NCBI GenBank assembly: GCA_017551845.1
Contig: JAFZKR010000079.1
Location: 1 to 8,790, forward strand
Direction of reading: 5' to 3'
DNA: 8,790 nucleotides
Source: Bacteroidaceae bacterium
GTDB lineage: Bacteria; Bacteroidota; Bacteroidia; Bacteroidales; Bacteroidaceae
Positions 1 through 7,469 of this stretch are shown one piece after another. Both the position numbers and the translations under genes were made by a program. Position 1 is the first letter of the stretch. Each line of letters opens with the position of its first letter. The notes below the pieces were generated by a model that was not told the origin of the DNA, searched no databases, and was given only the letters and a program-made list of their open reading frames with translations.

Positions 1-908
1 ACAAGAGAATGGCAAATAAAGAGTCCCGTCATGGAAAGAACCATACAGATAACACTGACGGCAAAGAAATTCTTAAGCGGGAACTTGGCCAGTATGAATG
101 ATCCTGAGAAACAGCCCAGCGTACGGAACAGGAAATAGATGCTGGTGGCTATTCCAGCCTTCTCAAGTGGAAGCGCAAGACGTTCCATTATTATCTTGGG
201 GGCACAGGTGTTCACTCCCACGTCGATTCCCACGTGTGCCACGATTCCCAGAAAGAACAGCAGCACTGAACCGTCGGCCAACAGTTTGAGGCACCGGATA
301 AAGTTTGAGGATTTGTCTTTCTGTATCTCCTCCTCTATCCTGGTACCACCTAGGAAGAACACGGCTATGACGGCAAACACCAGGAATATGAGGCATAACG
401 GCAGCCAGCTCTGATATCTGACCGATGCCCAGCTTGCTATAAGCGGAGCCACAAATGATGCTATAGCCTTGATGAACTGTCCGAAAGTAAGTGTACTAGC
501 CAGTTTCTCACCGCTTACAATGCAGGTGATAAGCGGGTTGAGCGATACCTGCATCAGTGTGTTTCCTATGCCCAGCAGGCAGAATGAAACAAGCATGACA
601 GGGAACGTGTACATTGATTTGATAAAGAATGAACACATGGGCATAGCCAGCGCCAGAGCAGTCACTACAAGACTCAACAGTACCGTTTTGCGCTTGCCTA
701 TCCTGTTCATCATCAGTCCAGTCGGTACAGACAGGAAGAAGAACCACAGGAACACCATTGACGGCAGGAAATTGGCCACCGTATCAGAAAGCGCAAAGTC
801 AGCCTTCACATAATTGGTAGCAGTGCCCACCATATCCACGAATCCCATCGTGAAGAACGTAAACATGATAGGCACCAGTTTGGAAAGATTGGATTGTTTT
901 GCTTCCAT
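1..908 (-). CDS. MFS sugar permease, FucP/GluP-like (FHS family), 3' end outside window
   Basis: Inner-membrane major facilitator that probably imports a hexose (fructose or glucose) by proton symport. The first 302 residues are visible, with no stop before the window edge. FHS permeases are usually about 400-430 residues, so roughly 100-130 are missing. Long hydrophobic stretches alternate with short loops from residue 10 to 302. The loop after the second helix reads PTGLMMNRIGKRK (62-74), a good MFS motif A (G-x-L-x-[DN]-R-x-G-[KR]-[KR]). NTLMQVSLNPLI (116-127) matches the N-x-x-x-Q-x-x-x-N-P signature of FucP/GluP-type permeases, and HVGIDVGVNT (225-234) fits the helix-7 'YVG-E---G' region. 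The charged segment at 190-205 is the central cytoplasmic loop. The ATG at 906-908 lies 18 bases after the GH32 stop, so it is probably the last or late gene of the operon. The family is fairly sure; the substrate is inferred from the neighbouring GH32 and GH13 genes. Confidence 0.9.
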   Translation of the reverse strand, partial: MEAKQSNLSKLVPIMFTFFTMGFVDMVGTATNYVKADFALSDTVANFLPSMVFLWFFFLSVPTGLMMNRIGKRKTVLLSLVVTALALAMPMCSFFIKSMYTFPVMLVSFCLLGIGNTLMQVSLNPLITCIVSGEKLASTLTFGQFIKAIASFVAPLIASWASVRYQSWLPLCLIFLVFAVIAVFFLGGTRIEEEIQKDKSSNFIRCLKLLADGSVLLFFLGIVAHVGIDVGVNTCAPKIIMERLALPLEKAGIATSIYFLFRTLGCFSGSFILAKFPLKNFFAVSVICMVLSMTGLFICHSL

Positions 909-926
909 ATGTCAATAATTAAGTAT

Positions 927-2732
927 TTATAGTCCTTGAGTTGTAATATCCAGTTTTTCTATAGTGAAACGGCCTTTGTCAGAATAGACTTCCAGATCAG
1001 TGTATGGTACTTTTGGGAATACCAGATTGGTCATAACCACCCTTCCACCGTCTATGAACACCTCAAATGATGAAAGGTCATAGAGAATACGCACGTTGTG
1101 CTTTCCGGCTGTTTTCACAGGAGCCCAGGTTGCAAGTGCAAAATCATTGATGTAGTTCATGGACATAATCTTGCGGCGGTCATGATTCTCTATATCATGG
1201 GTGGTGCTCCGGTTACCGAATTCCACTATGCCGCTCTTGCTGCGGTCCATCACGAAACGCTCCAGAGCATTATCAAAGTACATGTCAACCACATCGCCGA
1301 CTGCATTGGTAAAACGCCATCCGGCCTTGCCTACAGCAGGCACGTTGATATCCAGATCCAGTCTGTACGCTCCGTCGGTCCGGTCAAACAGTTTCACGTC
1401 CTGAGCCCTGCCTGCAACAACCGTAATGCCGGAAACCGTACGCGAATCCTTGTCAAGTCCGGACAGTTCAGACACCGGCCAGGCACTCACGTAGAACTCA
1501 TCACCGTCCTTGAACAGACCCAGTTCACGCGGCACCGCATTGGCGCTGCGATAATATTTGGTGGGTACAATGGCTCCGTACTGCCAGTTGCTCATCCAGG
1601 GGACTGCAATAACGCGCTCTCCCGTATTTGAGAAACAGACTGTGGCATAATGGTCCTTACCCCAGTCCAGCCACTTGACCGTCTCCTTGGGAGAGTCACA
1701 GGTAAAGCTCCTGCCGTCAAAATCGCCCACAAAGTACTGCGTAGCGCTGCCTCCGAAATAGCACCCTGGGTTGACATTGACAATCATAACCCACTTGGTT
1801 TCACCTTGGGCGGTAGTCAGCCTGAAAAAGTCCGGGCACTCAAACTGGCGCGGCTGCACGCCGTAGCCTTGTCCCCAGGCACTCATATATTCCCAATCAC
1901 GCAGGTTCTGTGATGTGTAGAAACGCATCTCCTTATCGGCCGATACAATCATGATCCACTTGCTCTCCGGCTCATACCAGAACACCTTGGGATCACGGAA
2001 ATCCCTGATGCCGTCAAACGGCACAAGAACAGGGTTGCCATCATATTTGGTAAAAGTCAGACCGTCATCCAGACTGTAGGCAATGCACTGGGTCTGAACA
2101 TATTCCCGTGCCGTATTCCAAGAGGAATAGAAAGCCACGACTGCGCCCTTGCCGAATCCTGCAGTGTTGTTATAATCAACTACTGTGCTGCCGGAGAATA
2201 TGTGACCATAGTCATCACGGTATATGGCCACAGGCTTATGTTCCCAGCGTACCAGATCCGTGCTCACAGAATGTCCCCAGTGCATGTTACCCCATACAGC
2301 AGCGTATGGATTGTACTGGTAGTATAGATGATACACGCCGTCTTTGTAGAACAGGCCGTTGGCATCATTCATCCAGCCATATTCAGGAGTATGATGATAG
2401 TTGGGCCTGTACTTATCGGCCGGAACTGCCGGGAGTGTGTCAGAAAAAGATATCATGCTCCACGCAGTCCCGGAATCGATACCCGTAAAACGGACATTGC
2501 GCCTGCCTGCGCCGAAATACTCCAGGTCCATAGGTACGCAGTAATCGGCCTCCTGTCCGGGAAGGGCTAACCGGATATCGGCTATGTAGAGAGTCTCACC
2601 TCCCTTTTCAATAGTCAGAACTATCTCATCATTTGCCTCCCTGATGGGCAGAATAAGGTAACGTCCCTCCGGACTCCTGCTGCAGGAAAGCATAAGGAGT
2701 ATCAGCAATAAAACACCTGACAGTTTTTTCAT
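927..2732 (-). CDS. GH32 beta-fructosidase (levanase/inulinase/invertase type), lipoprotein
   Basis: Hydrolyses beta-fructosidic bonds in sucrose, fructo-oligosaccharides, inulin or levan, releasing fructose. It has 601 residues. A lipoprotein signal ends in LMLSC (13-17), so Cys17 should be acylated. No acidic residues follow the Cys (SRSPEG), so the acidic surface-export signal of Bacteroidetes is not evident and a periplasm-facing anchor is plausible. Residues about 25-105 form an extra beta-rich N-terminal domain like the one (DUF4980) seen on many Bacteroides GH32 proteins. The five-bladed propeller carries all three catalytic motifs: WMNDANG (120-126, nucleophile Asp123), RDPK (246-249, Asp247 stabiliser) and ECPD (298-301, acid/base Glu298). 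WGHSVSTDLVRWEHKP (152-167) is another family motif. A C-terminal beta-sandwich runs from about 445 to 600. The usual WMNDPNG has Ala in place of Pro. The start codon is 9 bases after the upstream esterase stop. Exo or endo action and linkage preference cannot be read from the sequence. Confidence 0.95.
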   Translation of the reverse strand: MKKLSGVLLLILLMLSCSRSPEGRYLILPIREANDEIVLTIEKGGETLYIADIRLALPGQEADYCVPMDLEYFGAGRRNVRFTGIDSGTAWSMISFSDTLPAVPADKYRPNYHHTPEYGWMNDANGLFYKDGVYHLYYQYNPYAAVWGNMHWGHSVSTDLVRWEHKPVAIYRDDYGHIFSGSTVVDYNNTAGFGKGAVVAFYSSWNTAREYVQTQCIAYSLDDGLTFTKYDGNPVLVPFDGIRDFRDPKVFWYEPESKWIMIVSADKEMRFYTSQNLRDWEYMSAWGQGYGVQPRQFECPDFFRLTTAQGETKWVMIVNVNPGCYFGGSATQYFVGDFDGRSFTCDSPKETVKWLDWGKDHYATVCFSNTGERVIAVPWMSNWQYGAIVPTKYYRSANAVPRELGLFKDGDEFYVSAWPVSELSGLDKDSRTVSGITVVAGRAQDVKLFDRTDGAYRLDLDINVPAVGKAGWRFTNAVGDVVDMYFDNALERFVMDRSKSGIVEFGNRSTTHDIENHDRRKIMSMNYINDFALATWAPVKTAGKHNVRILYDLSSFEVFIDGGRVVMTNLVFPKVPYTDLEVYSDKGRFTIEKLDITTQGL

Positions 2733-2741
2733 CGGAACGGA

Positions 2742-3680
2742 TTATTTTTTCAGCAGATTGCAGTTTTCCAAAAAATTACAGAACAATGTGGGCCATATAT
2801 ACACCGACTGGCCGTTATCGCGGTACCCGAAACCGTGGAAACCTCTGGTGAACGAGTGGATCTCAAGCGGCTGACGGGTCCTGTTCCAGGCGTTGTATAG
2901 AGCAGGCGTATCACCGAATCCGTTTAATGATGACGCCTCACTTGTACTTGCAGCAATGAACAGTGGCATAGGATCAGAGGGAACCTTATCCTCAAACCAT
3001 GCAGGATAGAACATACCCAGGAAGTCCGGGCGACTCATCTCATCATGTTCAAGCGCCACATGATAGACTATGTTTCCACCTGCAGAAAAACCGATTATAC
3101 CGATGGCCTTGGGGTTGATACCGTATTTTTGGGCATTCTTACGTATGTAGGTAATGGCTGCGCGTCCGTCATCCCATGCCATAGAACGGTCATATCCCTG
3201 CTCCTCAGCAATCTTGGCATGTTTTTCAGTCAGTTCACGCATACGTGCATCACGTCCCTGATTGCCATAGGAATGGTCAACCACATATTTGGCCTCCTCA
3301 TAGTCGGCACCAGAGTAAGCAATACGGTATTTCAGCACGAAAGCGGCTATGCCGTGAGTGGCAAACCATTTGGCCACATTCGGACCCTCCTGATGCCAGG
3401 AGAGCGCGGTAAATCCTCCACCGGGACATACAACAACCGCAGTACCCGTCTCTGTACCTTTCTCGGGAAGATAGGCCCACAGTTCCGGATCTGTAACATT
3501 CAGGATACACTGGCCCACTTCACCCGGATTCATGGATGTGGTATATTCAAACAGGAACTCCTGCTGGGTCCAGTTCTCACAACCGGGAGCCCTGCCTTCA
3601 TACAGACGGATTATTTCTGTCTGACCGGATATGCCGATACTGAAGGCTATAGAACACATAATAAAGAAGAGTCTTTTCAT
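2742..3680 (-). CDS. Secreted alpha/beta-hydrolase esterase (acetyl-xylan-esterase-like), Glu at the acid position
   Basis: Probable carbohydrate esterase or other carboxylesterase of 312 residues. A signal peptide covers about residues 1-19 (MKRLFFIMCSIAFSIGISG). Visible elements are the oxyanion-hole segment CPGGGF (85-90), HQEGPNVAKWF (96-106), the nucleophile elbow GFSAGG (197-202, Ser199), and the terminal GFHGFGYR (280-287, His282). These follow the layout of the 'endo-xylanase B-like' alpha/beta hydrolases often found in polysaccharide loci. At the acid position the family usually reads DD; here it reads TSEASS (246-251), so Glu248 takes the place of the catalytic Asp. The same frame is open back to 3788, but that start would lie inside the preceding gene and hide the signal peptide. 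ATG at 3680 gives a clean signal peptide 13 bases after that gene's stop; ATG at 3686 (MIMKRL) is the alternative. The acyl substrate is unknown. It is probably periplasmic and acts alongside the other hydrolases of the operon. Confidence 0.88.
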   Translation of the reverse strand: MKRLFFIMCSIAFSIGISGQTEIIRLYEGRAPGCENWTQQEFLFEYTTSMNPGEVGQCILNVTDPELWAYLPEKGTETGTAVVVCPGGGFTALSWHQEGPNVAKWFATHGIAAFVLKYRIAYSGADYEEAKYVVDHSYGNQGRDARMRELTEKHAKIAEEQGYDRSMAWDDGRAAITYIRKNAQKYGINPKAIGIIGFSAGGNIVYHVALEHDEMSRPDFLGMFYPAWFEDKVPSDPMPLFIAASTSEASSLNGFGDTPALYNAWNRTRQPLEIHSFTRGFHGFGYRDNGQSVYIWPTLFCNFLENCNLLKK

Positions 3681-3693
3681 AATCATATCATTT

Positions 3694-4728
3694 TTATCTT
3701 TGAGGAGCACCTTGAGGAGCGCCCTGACCGCGCATGCGGTTGACAGCCCCGAACTGACCGGGTCGTACTGTTTCAAGCCAGTTGGCATCAGTACGCGGCT
3801 TTGACGAGCGCTCTACTGAATGCACCTTAAGGTCCTGACCGCCCAGCACTATTCTGTCCAGGAATGAATCAATTTCATTCCAGAACCACTTGATGGGAAG
3901 CAGCGCCATGCAATGGTCACCACCCTCATACTCGTTGAGCATATACGGAACATCCATCTCATCCAACTGCCGGCTGATGTATTTGGGCCCGAATCCATGA
4001 CGACTGGGACTGTTCTCCACATCAAACGTAACAGTAGGATCGGCCGAGCCGTGGAAGAAACATATTGGACAGGGCTTACGGTCCCATTTGAGTCCGGTAT
4101 CATTCTGACCGGTCAGATAGACTGCACCGGCCATCGGAACCACACCTGCATAATTGAAATCAGCGGGAATGTTCTCACGCGCAATCTTATGGCCCGTACA
4201 GATGTAGTACTCGGCATTCATACTGTTGATGGCACCCGCACTGCTGCCGCTTATGACTATCTTGGCGGGATCGATGTTATACTCATCGGCATGCCTGACA
4301 AGCCACATTGTGGCCGCATAGATATCCTCAACGCCTATGTCGATGGAGTATTGGAAAGCATTGTATCCTTCGGGCGGGGTTATGAGAGGCTTGCCGTCCC
4401 TGCCGCGGGCTGAGCCCAGACGATAGTCAATGGCCACGCACACCCACCCTTTGTCACAAAGATGGTCATACAGAGGGTTGCAGAGGGCATCCACTCTGGA
4501 GCCCATAGCCCAGGCTCCGCCAAACGAATAGATGAATACCGGACGTTTACCATCAGCCTTCCGGTCCTTGAACTGATAGATGTCCATCAGGATGGGTTTG
4601 CCGTCACGGACAACGAACTCTACAGTAGTCTTGTCGGCCTTGGAGACAATCTCCTGCTGCGGCTGCGCATTGGCATTCAGGAACATCAGTGTTCCTATAG
4701 CCGCACTGATAATCAGGTTTCTTTTCAT
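3694..4728 (-). CDS. Secreted alpha/beta-hydrolase esterase (carboxylesterase/lipase-like)
   Basis: Second esterase of the operon, 344 residues, not closely similar to its neighbour. A signal peptide ends near ANA-Q (19-22). The oxyanion-hole region SFGGAW (68-73) corresponds to the HGG motif of hormone-sensitive-lipase/carboxylesterase folds. GSSAG (161-165) places the nucleophile at Ser163, HGSADPTV (226-233) gives the likely acid Asp230, and EGGDHCMAL (268-276) gives His272, so the triad looks complete. It should remove an acyl group from a small substrate in the periplasm; which one is not shown by the sequence. After the fold ends near residue 293 there is a polar tail of about 50 residues finishing in a GAPQ-GAPQ repeat. 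It starts 16 bases after the GH13-esterase stop with a weak AAGGAA site upstream, and its stop is 13 bases before the next esterase, so translation is probably coupled. Confidence 0.88.
   Translation of the reverse strand: MKRNLIISAAIGTLMFLNANAQPQQEIVSKADKTTVEFVVRDGKPILMDIYQFKDRKADGKRPVFIYSFGGAWAMGSRVDALCNPLYDHLCDKGWVCVAIDYRLGSARGRDGKPLITPPEGYNAFQYSIDIGVEDIYAATMWLVRHADEYNIDPAKIVISGSSAGAINSMNAEYYICTGHKIARENIPADFNYAGVVPMAGAVYLTGQNDTGLKWDRKPCPICFFHGSADPTVTFDVENSPSRHGFGPKYISRQLDEMDVPYMLNEYEGGDHCMALLPIKWFWNEIDSFLDRIVLGGQDLKVHSVERSSKPRTDANWLETVRPGQFGAVNRMRGQGAPQGAPQR
3700..3723 (-). repeat. Two-copy 12-bp tandem repeat at the 3' end of the esterase gene
   Basis: On the plus strand two 12-base units, ttgaggagcacc and ttgaggagcgcc, lie end to end and differ at one base. 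On the coding strand they encode GAPQ-GAPQ, just before the final Arg and stop of the esterase. This looks like a small slippage duplication that lengthened the C-terminal tail. Confidence 0.8.
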
Positions 4729-4744
4729 ATTGATTCCTTGTGGT

Positions 4745-7402
4745 TTATTTTCCTAAAAGATAGAGAACAGGCACTTCAAGCCGTGAAGCCCAAGACCCTT
4801 CGGTATGTGATAGGCCCGGAAACACCTTACTCACATAATGTGCATCATCCCAGCCTGCATCCCGGAACATCTTGTCTATGCGGTCCTGATACTTGGGGTA
4901 CTGTGCATCGAGAGTCTGGTCGCCGCGGTCCATATACAGTTTGCAACTGTTGGGCTTGAGGTTAGCCCGCAAATAATCGACATAGCATTGGTTTGCGGGA
5001 TCAATATACTCCTGCTCCGCACCATAGTTGGTGATATAGAGTACAGAATGAGTGGAAAGACAGCCTGCGCCGCCAAACACCTTGGGATATTTGGTGACAG
5101 CATAGGTTGAGATAAGGCCGCCCATACTTGAACCCATATGGAAAGTATGCTCCCTGTCCTTATATGTGGAATATGTCTTGTCAATGAACGGCTTCAGTTC
5201 CTCAACAAGAAATTTGAGGTAATTGTTGCCCAACAGGTCACTCTGCCCCATACGCTGTTTTTGGGAGTACTCTTTCAGAGCAGGAGTATAGCGGTCAAAG
5301 ACATCCTGGGGATAGTACTCCTGGCTCCTGGTGCGGAATGAATTTGCCACACCCACCACAATGCAGTCCTGGATTCTGCCCTCAACCAGAAGGCCGCCCA
5401 CAACTTCATCCACGCGCCATTCCTGATGGTTGAACATCTTCTCCGCATCAAACAGGTTCTGCCCGTCACTCATATATACTACAGCATACTTCTTGTCTTT
5501 AGTGTAGTTATCCGGCAACCAGACATACACGTTTCTGGGTGTGACAAGCCCGGACTTGGACTCAAATGCAGGATAGAAATCAAGCTTACCCACAGATACC
5601 TGTGGTTTGTCAGGATGGCCTTCTCCCACTGTTCCGGCGGTTTTGTCAATGCTGAATCTGAATATGGCTGCCGATACAGCAGAGAGTTGGATTACATCAC
5701 CCTTACCCGTCTGCTTGTAACTGCACTTCTTATAATTGCCGCCAATGAGTTCCGGCTTGGAAAGTTCTTTTGGAAGGGTAACACTAACCTGCCCACCTGA
5801 CGGATTGAGCACAATCCAGCAACGCTCACCACGCCACTCCCTCTCATAGACCATAGGATACGGCTCATCCAGACTGCTTATCAGCTTCCATGATGCATCT
5901 GCGCCAAGCGCCTTCACCTCCTGACGGAGTTTGAGCAGCGTACGCACATAGTTGAGCAGCGATTTTGGATCGGACTCAGCCTTCTCCACAGTCATACGGT
6001 TTGGATCAGGATCCTGCGGAATATAAATCTTTTCTATCGGTGCGGTCGAGAAGCCTGCATTGGCCGTACCGTCCCAAAGCATCGGGATACGGCATCCTGC
6101 GCGGCCGCCTGAACCGTCAGTTGACGGCGCCTTGGGATTCTGCTTAAGTCCTATCTCATCACCATAATAAATAAAAGGTACGCCAGGCATTGTAAGGAAG
6201 AAAGTCATAGCGACCTTGAGTTCCTCCGGATCAGTGCGCCCGTCAGTGCACAAGCGATTGAAATCATGGTTGCCTGAAGGCATGCTCACATAACCATTAC
6301 CCTTTACTGCATCATACTGATAGGTGTAGAGGTCATACCAGGTCTTGAGGCTGCCGGTTCCGGACTTGTCAAAGTAAGGCGCTGAAGGAGTGGCGCCGGC
6401 AGCGGGCCCGAATCCGCGGCGGCCATAGAAGAACAACGTGGAATAGTTGTACTGTCCGTCGTGGCAGAAGAAATCCAGGTCAAAGTTGGCAGCAGCCACT
6501 GACTGAGCCGGATTGAACCACTCTGCAATCAGAATGCCCTCAGGATACTCATCGTCAAACCACTTGGTGAAATCATCCTTCCACAATTTGATGGTGGCGG
6601 ACTTGTCAAAGTCATTCTTGACAAGGCTGGCCGCCATATCCACCCGGAAGCCGTCCACACCCTTATCCATCCAGAAGGATATGATGTTCTTGATTTCCCG
6701 GCGCATGGCCATGGGGCCCGGTGCATCAACCGCCTGCTCCCAGGGATGTTCCGGATCAGGATTGGCAAACCCGAAGTTCAGAGCCGGCTGCGTGTCATAA
6801 AAGTTCTTGATATAATACGGGGCGCGCGGAGCATCGGTCGAAACGAATTTACGTATAAGCGATGCATTGGAATTCATCAGAGCCGCATAGTCCGCCTGTC
6901 CGCCGGACGGTTGCGGCTGCGTGGTAGTCTCTGGCTTGAATGTTGGCCAGATATAGTAATCCGAATAGCGGTAATTGGCGCCCTCCCTGGATTGGAGGAA
7001 CCATTCACACTGGTCCGATGAGTGGCCCGCCACCAGGTCCATAACCACTGTTATCCCACGTGAGTGAGCCTCATTGACCAGATTGATAAGATCATCGTTG
7101 TCGCCAAAACGCTTGTCAACGCGATAATAGTCAATGATATCATAACCGCCGTCCGTCCATCCTGACACATATATCGGGTTAAGCCAGATGGCCGTCACCC
7201 CTATTGACTTGATGTAATCCAAACGGGAAATGATACCCTTAAGGTCTCCGTAGCCATCGCCGTCACTGTCCTGATAGGATGAAGGATAAATCTGATAAAA
7301 AACGGCGTCACTAAGCCAACTGGGCTGCGATGATTTCTGTGCCCACGCCCCCAAAACCGCGAGCAGGCACGCAATTGAAATAACTCTCCTTTTAATTCTC
7401 AT
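4745..7402 (-). CDS. Secreted two-domain enzyme: GH13 alpha-glucosidase/amylase-type + CE1-like esterase
   Basis: 885-residue fusion. A signal peptide ends near AWA-Q (19-22). The GH13 barrel begins at about residue 28 (SDAVFYQIYPSSY). Its conserved regions are DLVAGHSSD (122-130, region I, with Gly where Asn usually precedes His127), QPALN (205-209, region V), GFRVDM (251-256, nucleophile Asp255), LIAEW (291-295, acid/base Glu294) and SGNHD (376-380, stabiliser Asp380). QPALN resembles the QPDLN of oligo-1,6-glucosidase and related alpha-glucosidases, so oligosaccharide rather than starch action is likely. A beta-sandwich domain C (about 505-585) and a short linker follow. From about 603 a CE1-like alpha/beta hydrolase begins, with NVYVWLPDNY (624-633), elbow GSSMGG (757-762, Ser759), acid region MDRGDQTLDAQY (824-835; Asp825 or Asp832) and GLSHTEGSWASRL (863-875, His866). 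Both active sites look intact. It is the first gene of the operon, with its promoter about 26 bases upstream. The GH13 subfamily and the ester cleaved are not determined. Confidence 0.93.
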   Translation of the reverse strand: MRIKRRVISIACLLAVLGAWAQKSSQPSWLSDAVFYQIYPSSYQDSDGDGYGDLKGIISRLDYIKSIGVTAIWLNPIYVSGWTDGGYDIIDYYRVDKRFGDNDDLINLVNEAHSRGITVVMDLVAGHSSDQCEWFLQSREGANYRYSDYYIWPTFKPETTTQPQPSGGQADYAALMNSNASLIRKFVSTDAPRAPYYIKNFYDTQPALNFGFANPDPEHPWEQAVDAPGPMAMRREIKNIISFWMDKGVDGFRVDMAASLVKNDFDKSATIKLWKDDFTKWFDDEYPEGILIAEWFNPAQSVAAANFDLDFFCHDGQYNYSTLFFYGRRGFGPAAGATPSAPYFDKSGTGSLKTWYDLYTYQYDAVKGNGYVSMPSGNHDFNRLCTDGRTDPEELKVAMTFFLTMPGVPFIYYGDEIGLKQNPKAPSTDGSGGRAGCRIPMLWDGTANAGFSTAPIEKIYIPQDPDPNRMTVEKAESDPKSLLNYVRTLLKLRQEVKALGADASWKLISSLDEPYPMVYEREWRGERCWIVLNPSGGQVSVTLPKELSKPELIGGNYKKCSYKQTGKGDVIQLSAVSAAIFRFSIDKTAGTVGEGHPDKPQVSVGKLDFYPAFESKSGLVTPRNVYVWLPDNYTKDKKYAVVYMSDGQNLFDAEKMFNHQEWRVDEVVGGLLVEGRIQDCIVVGVANSFRTRSQEYYPQDVFDRYTPALKEYSQKQRMGQSDLLGNNYLKFLVEELKPFIDKTYSTYKDREHTFHMGSSMGGLISTYAVTKYPKVFGGAGCLSTHSVLYITNYGAEQEYIDPANQCYVDYLRANLKPNSCKLYMDRGDQTLDAQYPKYQDRIDKMFRDAGWDDAHYVSKVFPGLSHTEGSWASRLEVPVLYLLGK

Positions 7403-7427
7403 AATGCCTGGTTAATGGTCCTTTCCT

Positions 7428-7458
7428 CAAAGGTAATCAAGACTCAACAACCAGCCAA
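7428..7458 (-). promoter_or_regulatory. Bacteroidetes-type promoter for the five-gene operon
   Basis: On the minus strand TACCTTTG (7435-7428) fits the Bacteroidetes -7 box TAnnTTTG exactly, and a TTG (7458-7456) lies 20 bases upstream as the -33 box. Transcription would start near 7421, giving a leader of roughly 20 bases before the ATG at 7402. The match is by eye. Its position directly after a terminator and before the first gene supports it. Confidence 0.65.
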
Positions 7459-7469
7459 GTTATTTCCGA

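Larger units (their letters stand above)
1..7402 (-). other. Putative five-gene operon for (acylated) oligosaccharide use
   Basis: Five co-directional genes with gaps of 16, 13, 9 and 18 bases in order of transcription, one promoter upstream of the first, and no hairpin noticed between them. Content is GH13-CE1 fusion, two esterases, GH32 and MFS permease; four of the five products carry export signals. The operon may continue beyond position 1, where a regulator or fructokinase could lie. No SusC/SusD-like gene is in view, which makes it unlike a classical fructan utilisation locus. Confidence 0.75.

Noticed and set aside
469..813. Plus-strand open frame of 114 codons at the left end
   Set aside because: It is antisense to the MFS permease, whose minus-strand frame runs unbroken from 908 to the edge with transmembrane helices and family motifs.
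1098..1631. Plus-strand open frame of 177 codons opposite GH32
   Set aside because: Antisense to the GH32 C-terminal half; no motif, promoter or ribosome site supports it.
3045..3743. Plus-strand open frame of 232 codons opposite the two esterase genes
   Set aside because: It lies antisense to well-supported esterase coding sequence with complete motifs, and its translation shows no recognisable domain, so it is a shadow frame.
3681..3788. Longer N-terminus for the Glu-variant esterase, starting at 3788
   Set aside because: It would overlap the preceding esterase by about 95 bases and place 36 residues before an obvious signal peptide; the start at 3680 (or 3686) fits better.
7403..7427. 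Riboswitch or leader peptide ahead of the operon
   Set aside because: Only about 20 bases separate the predicted transcription start from the ATG, too short for a structured leader or a leader gene.
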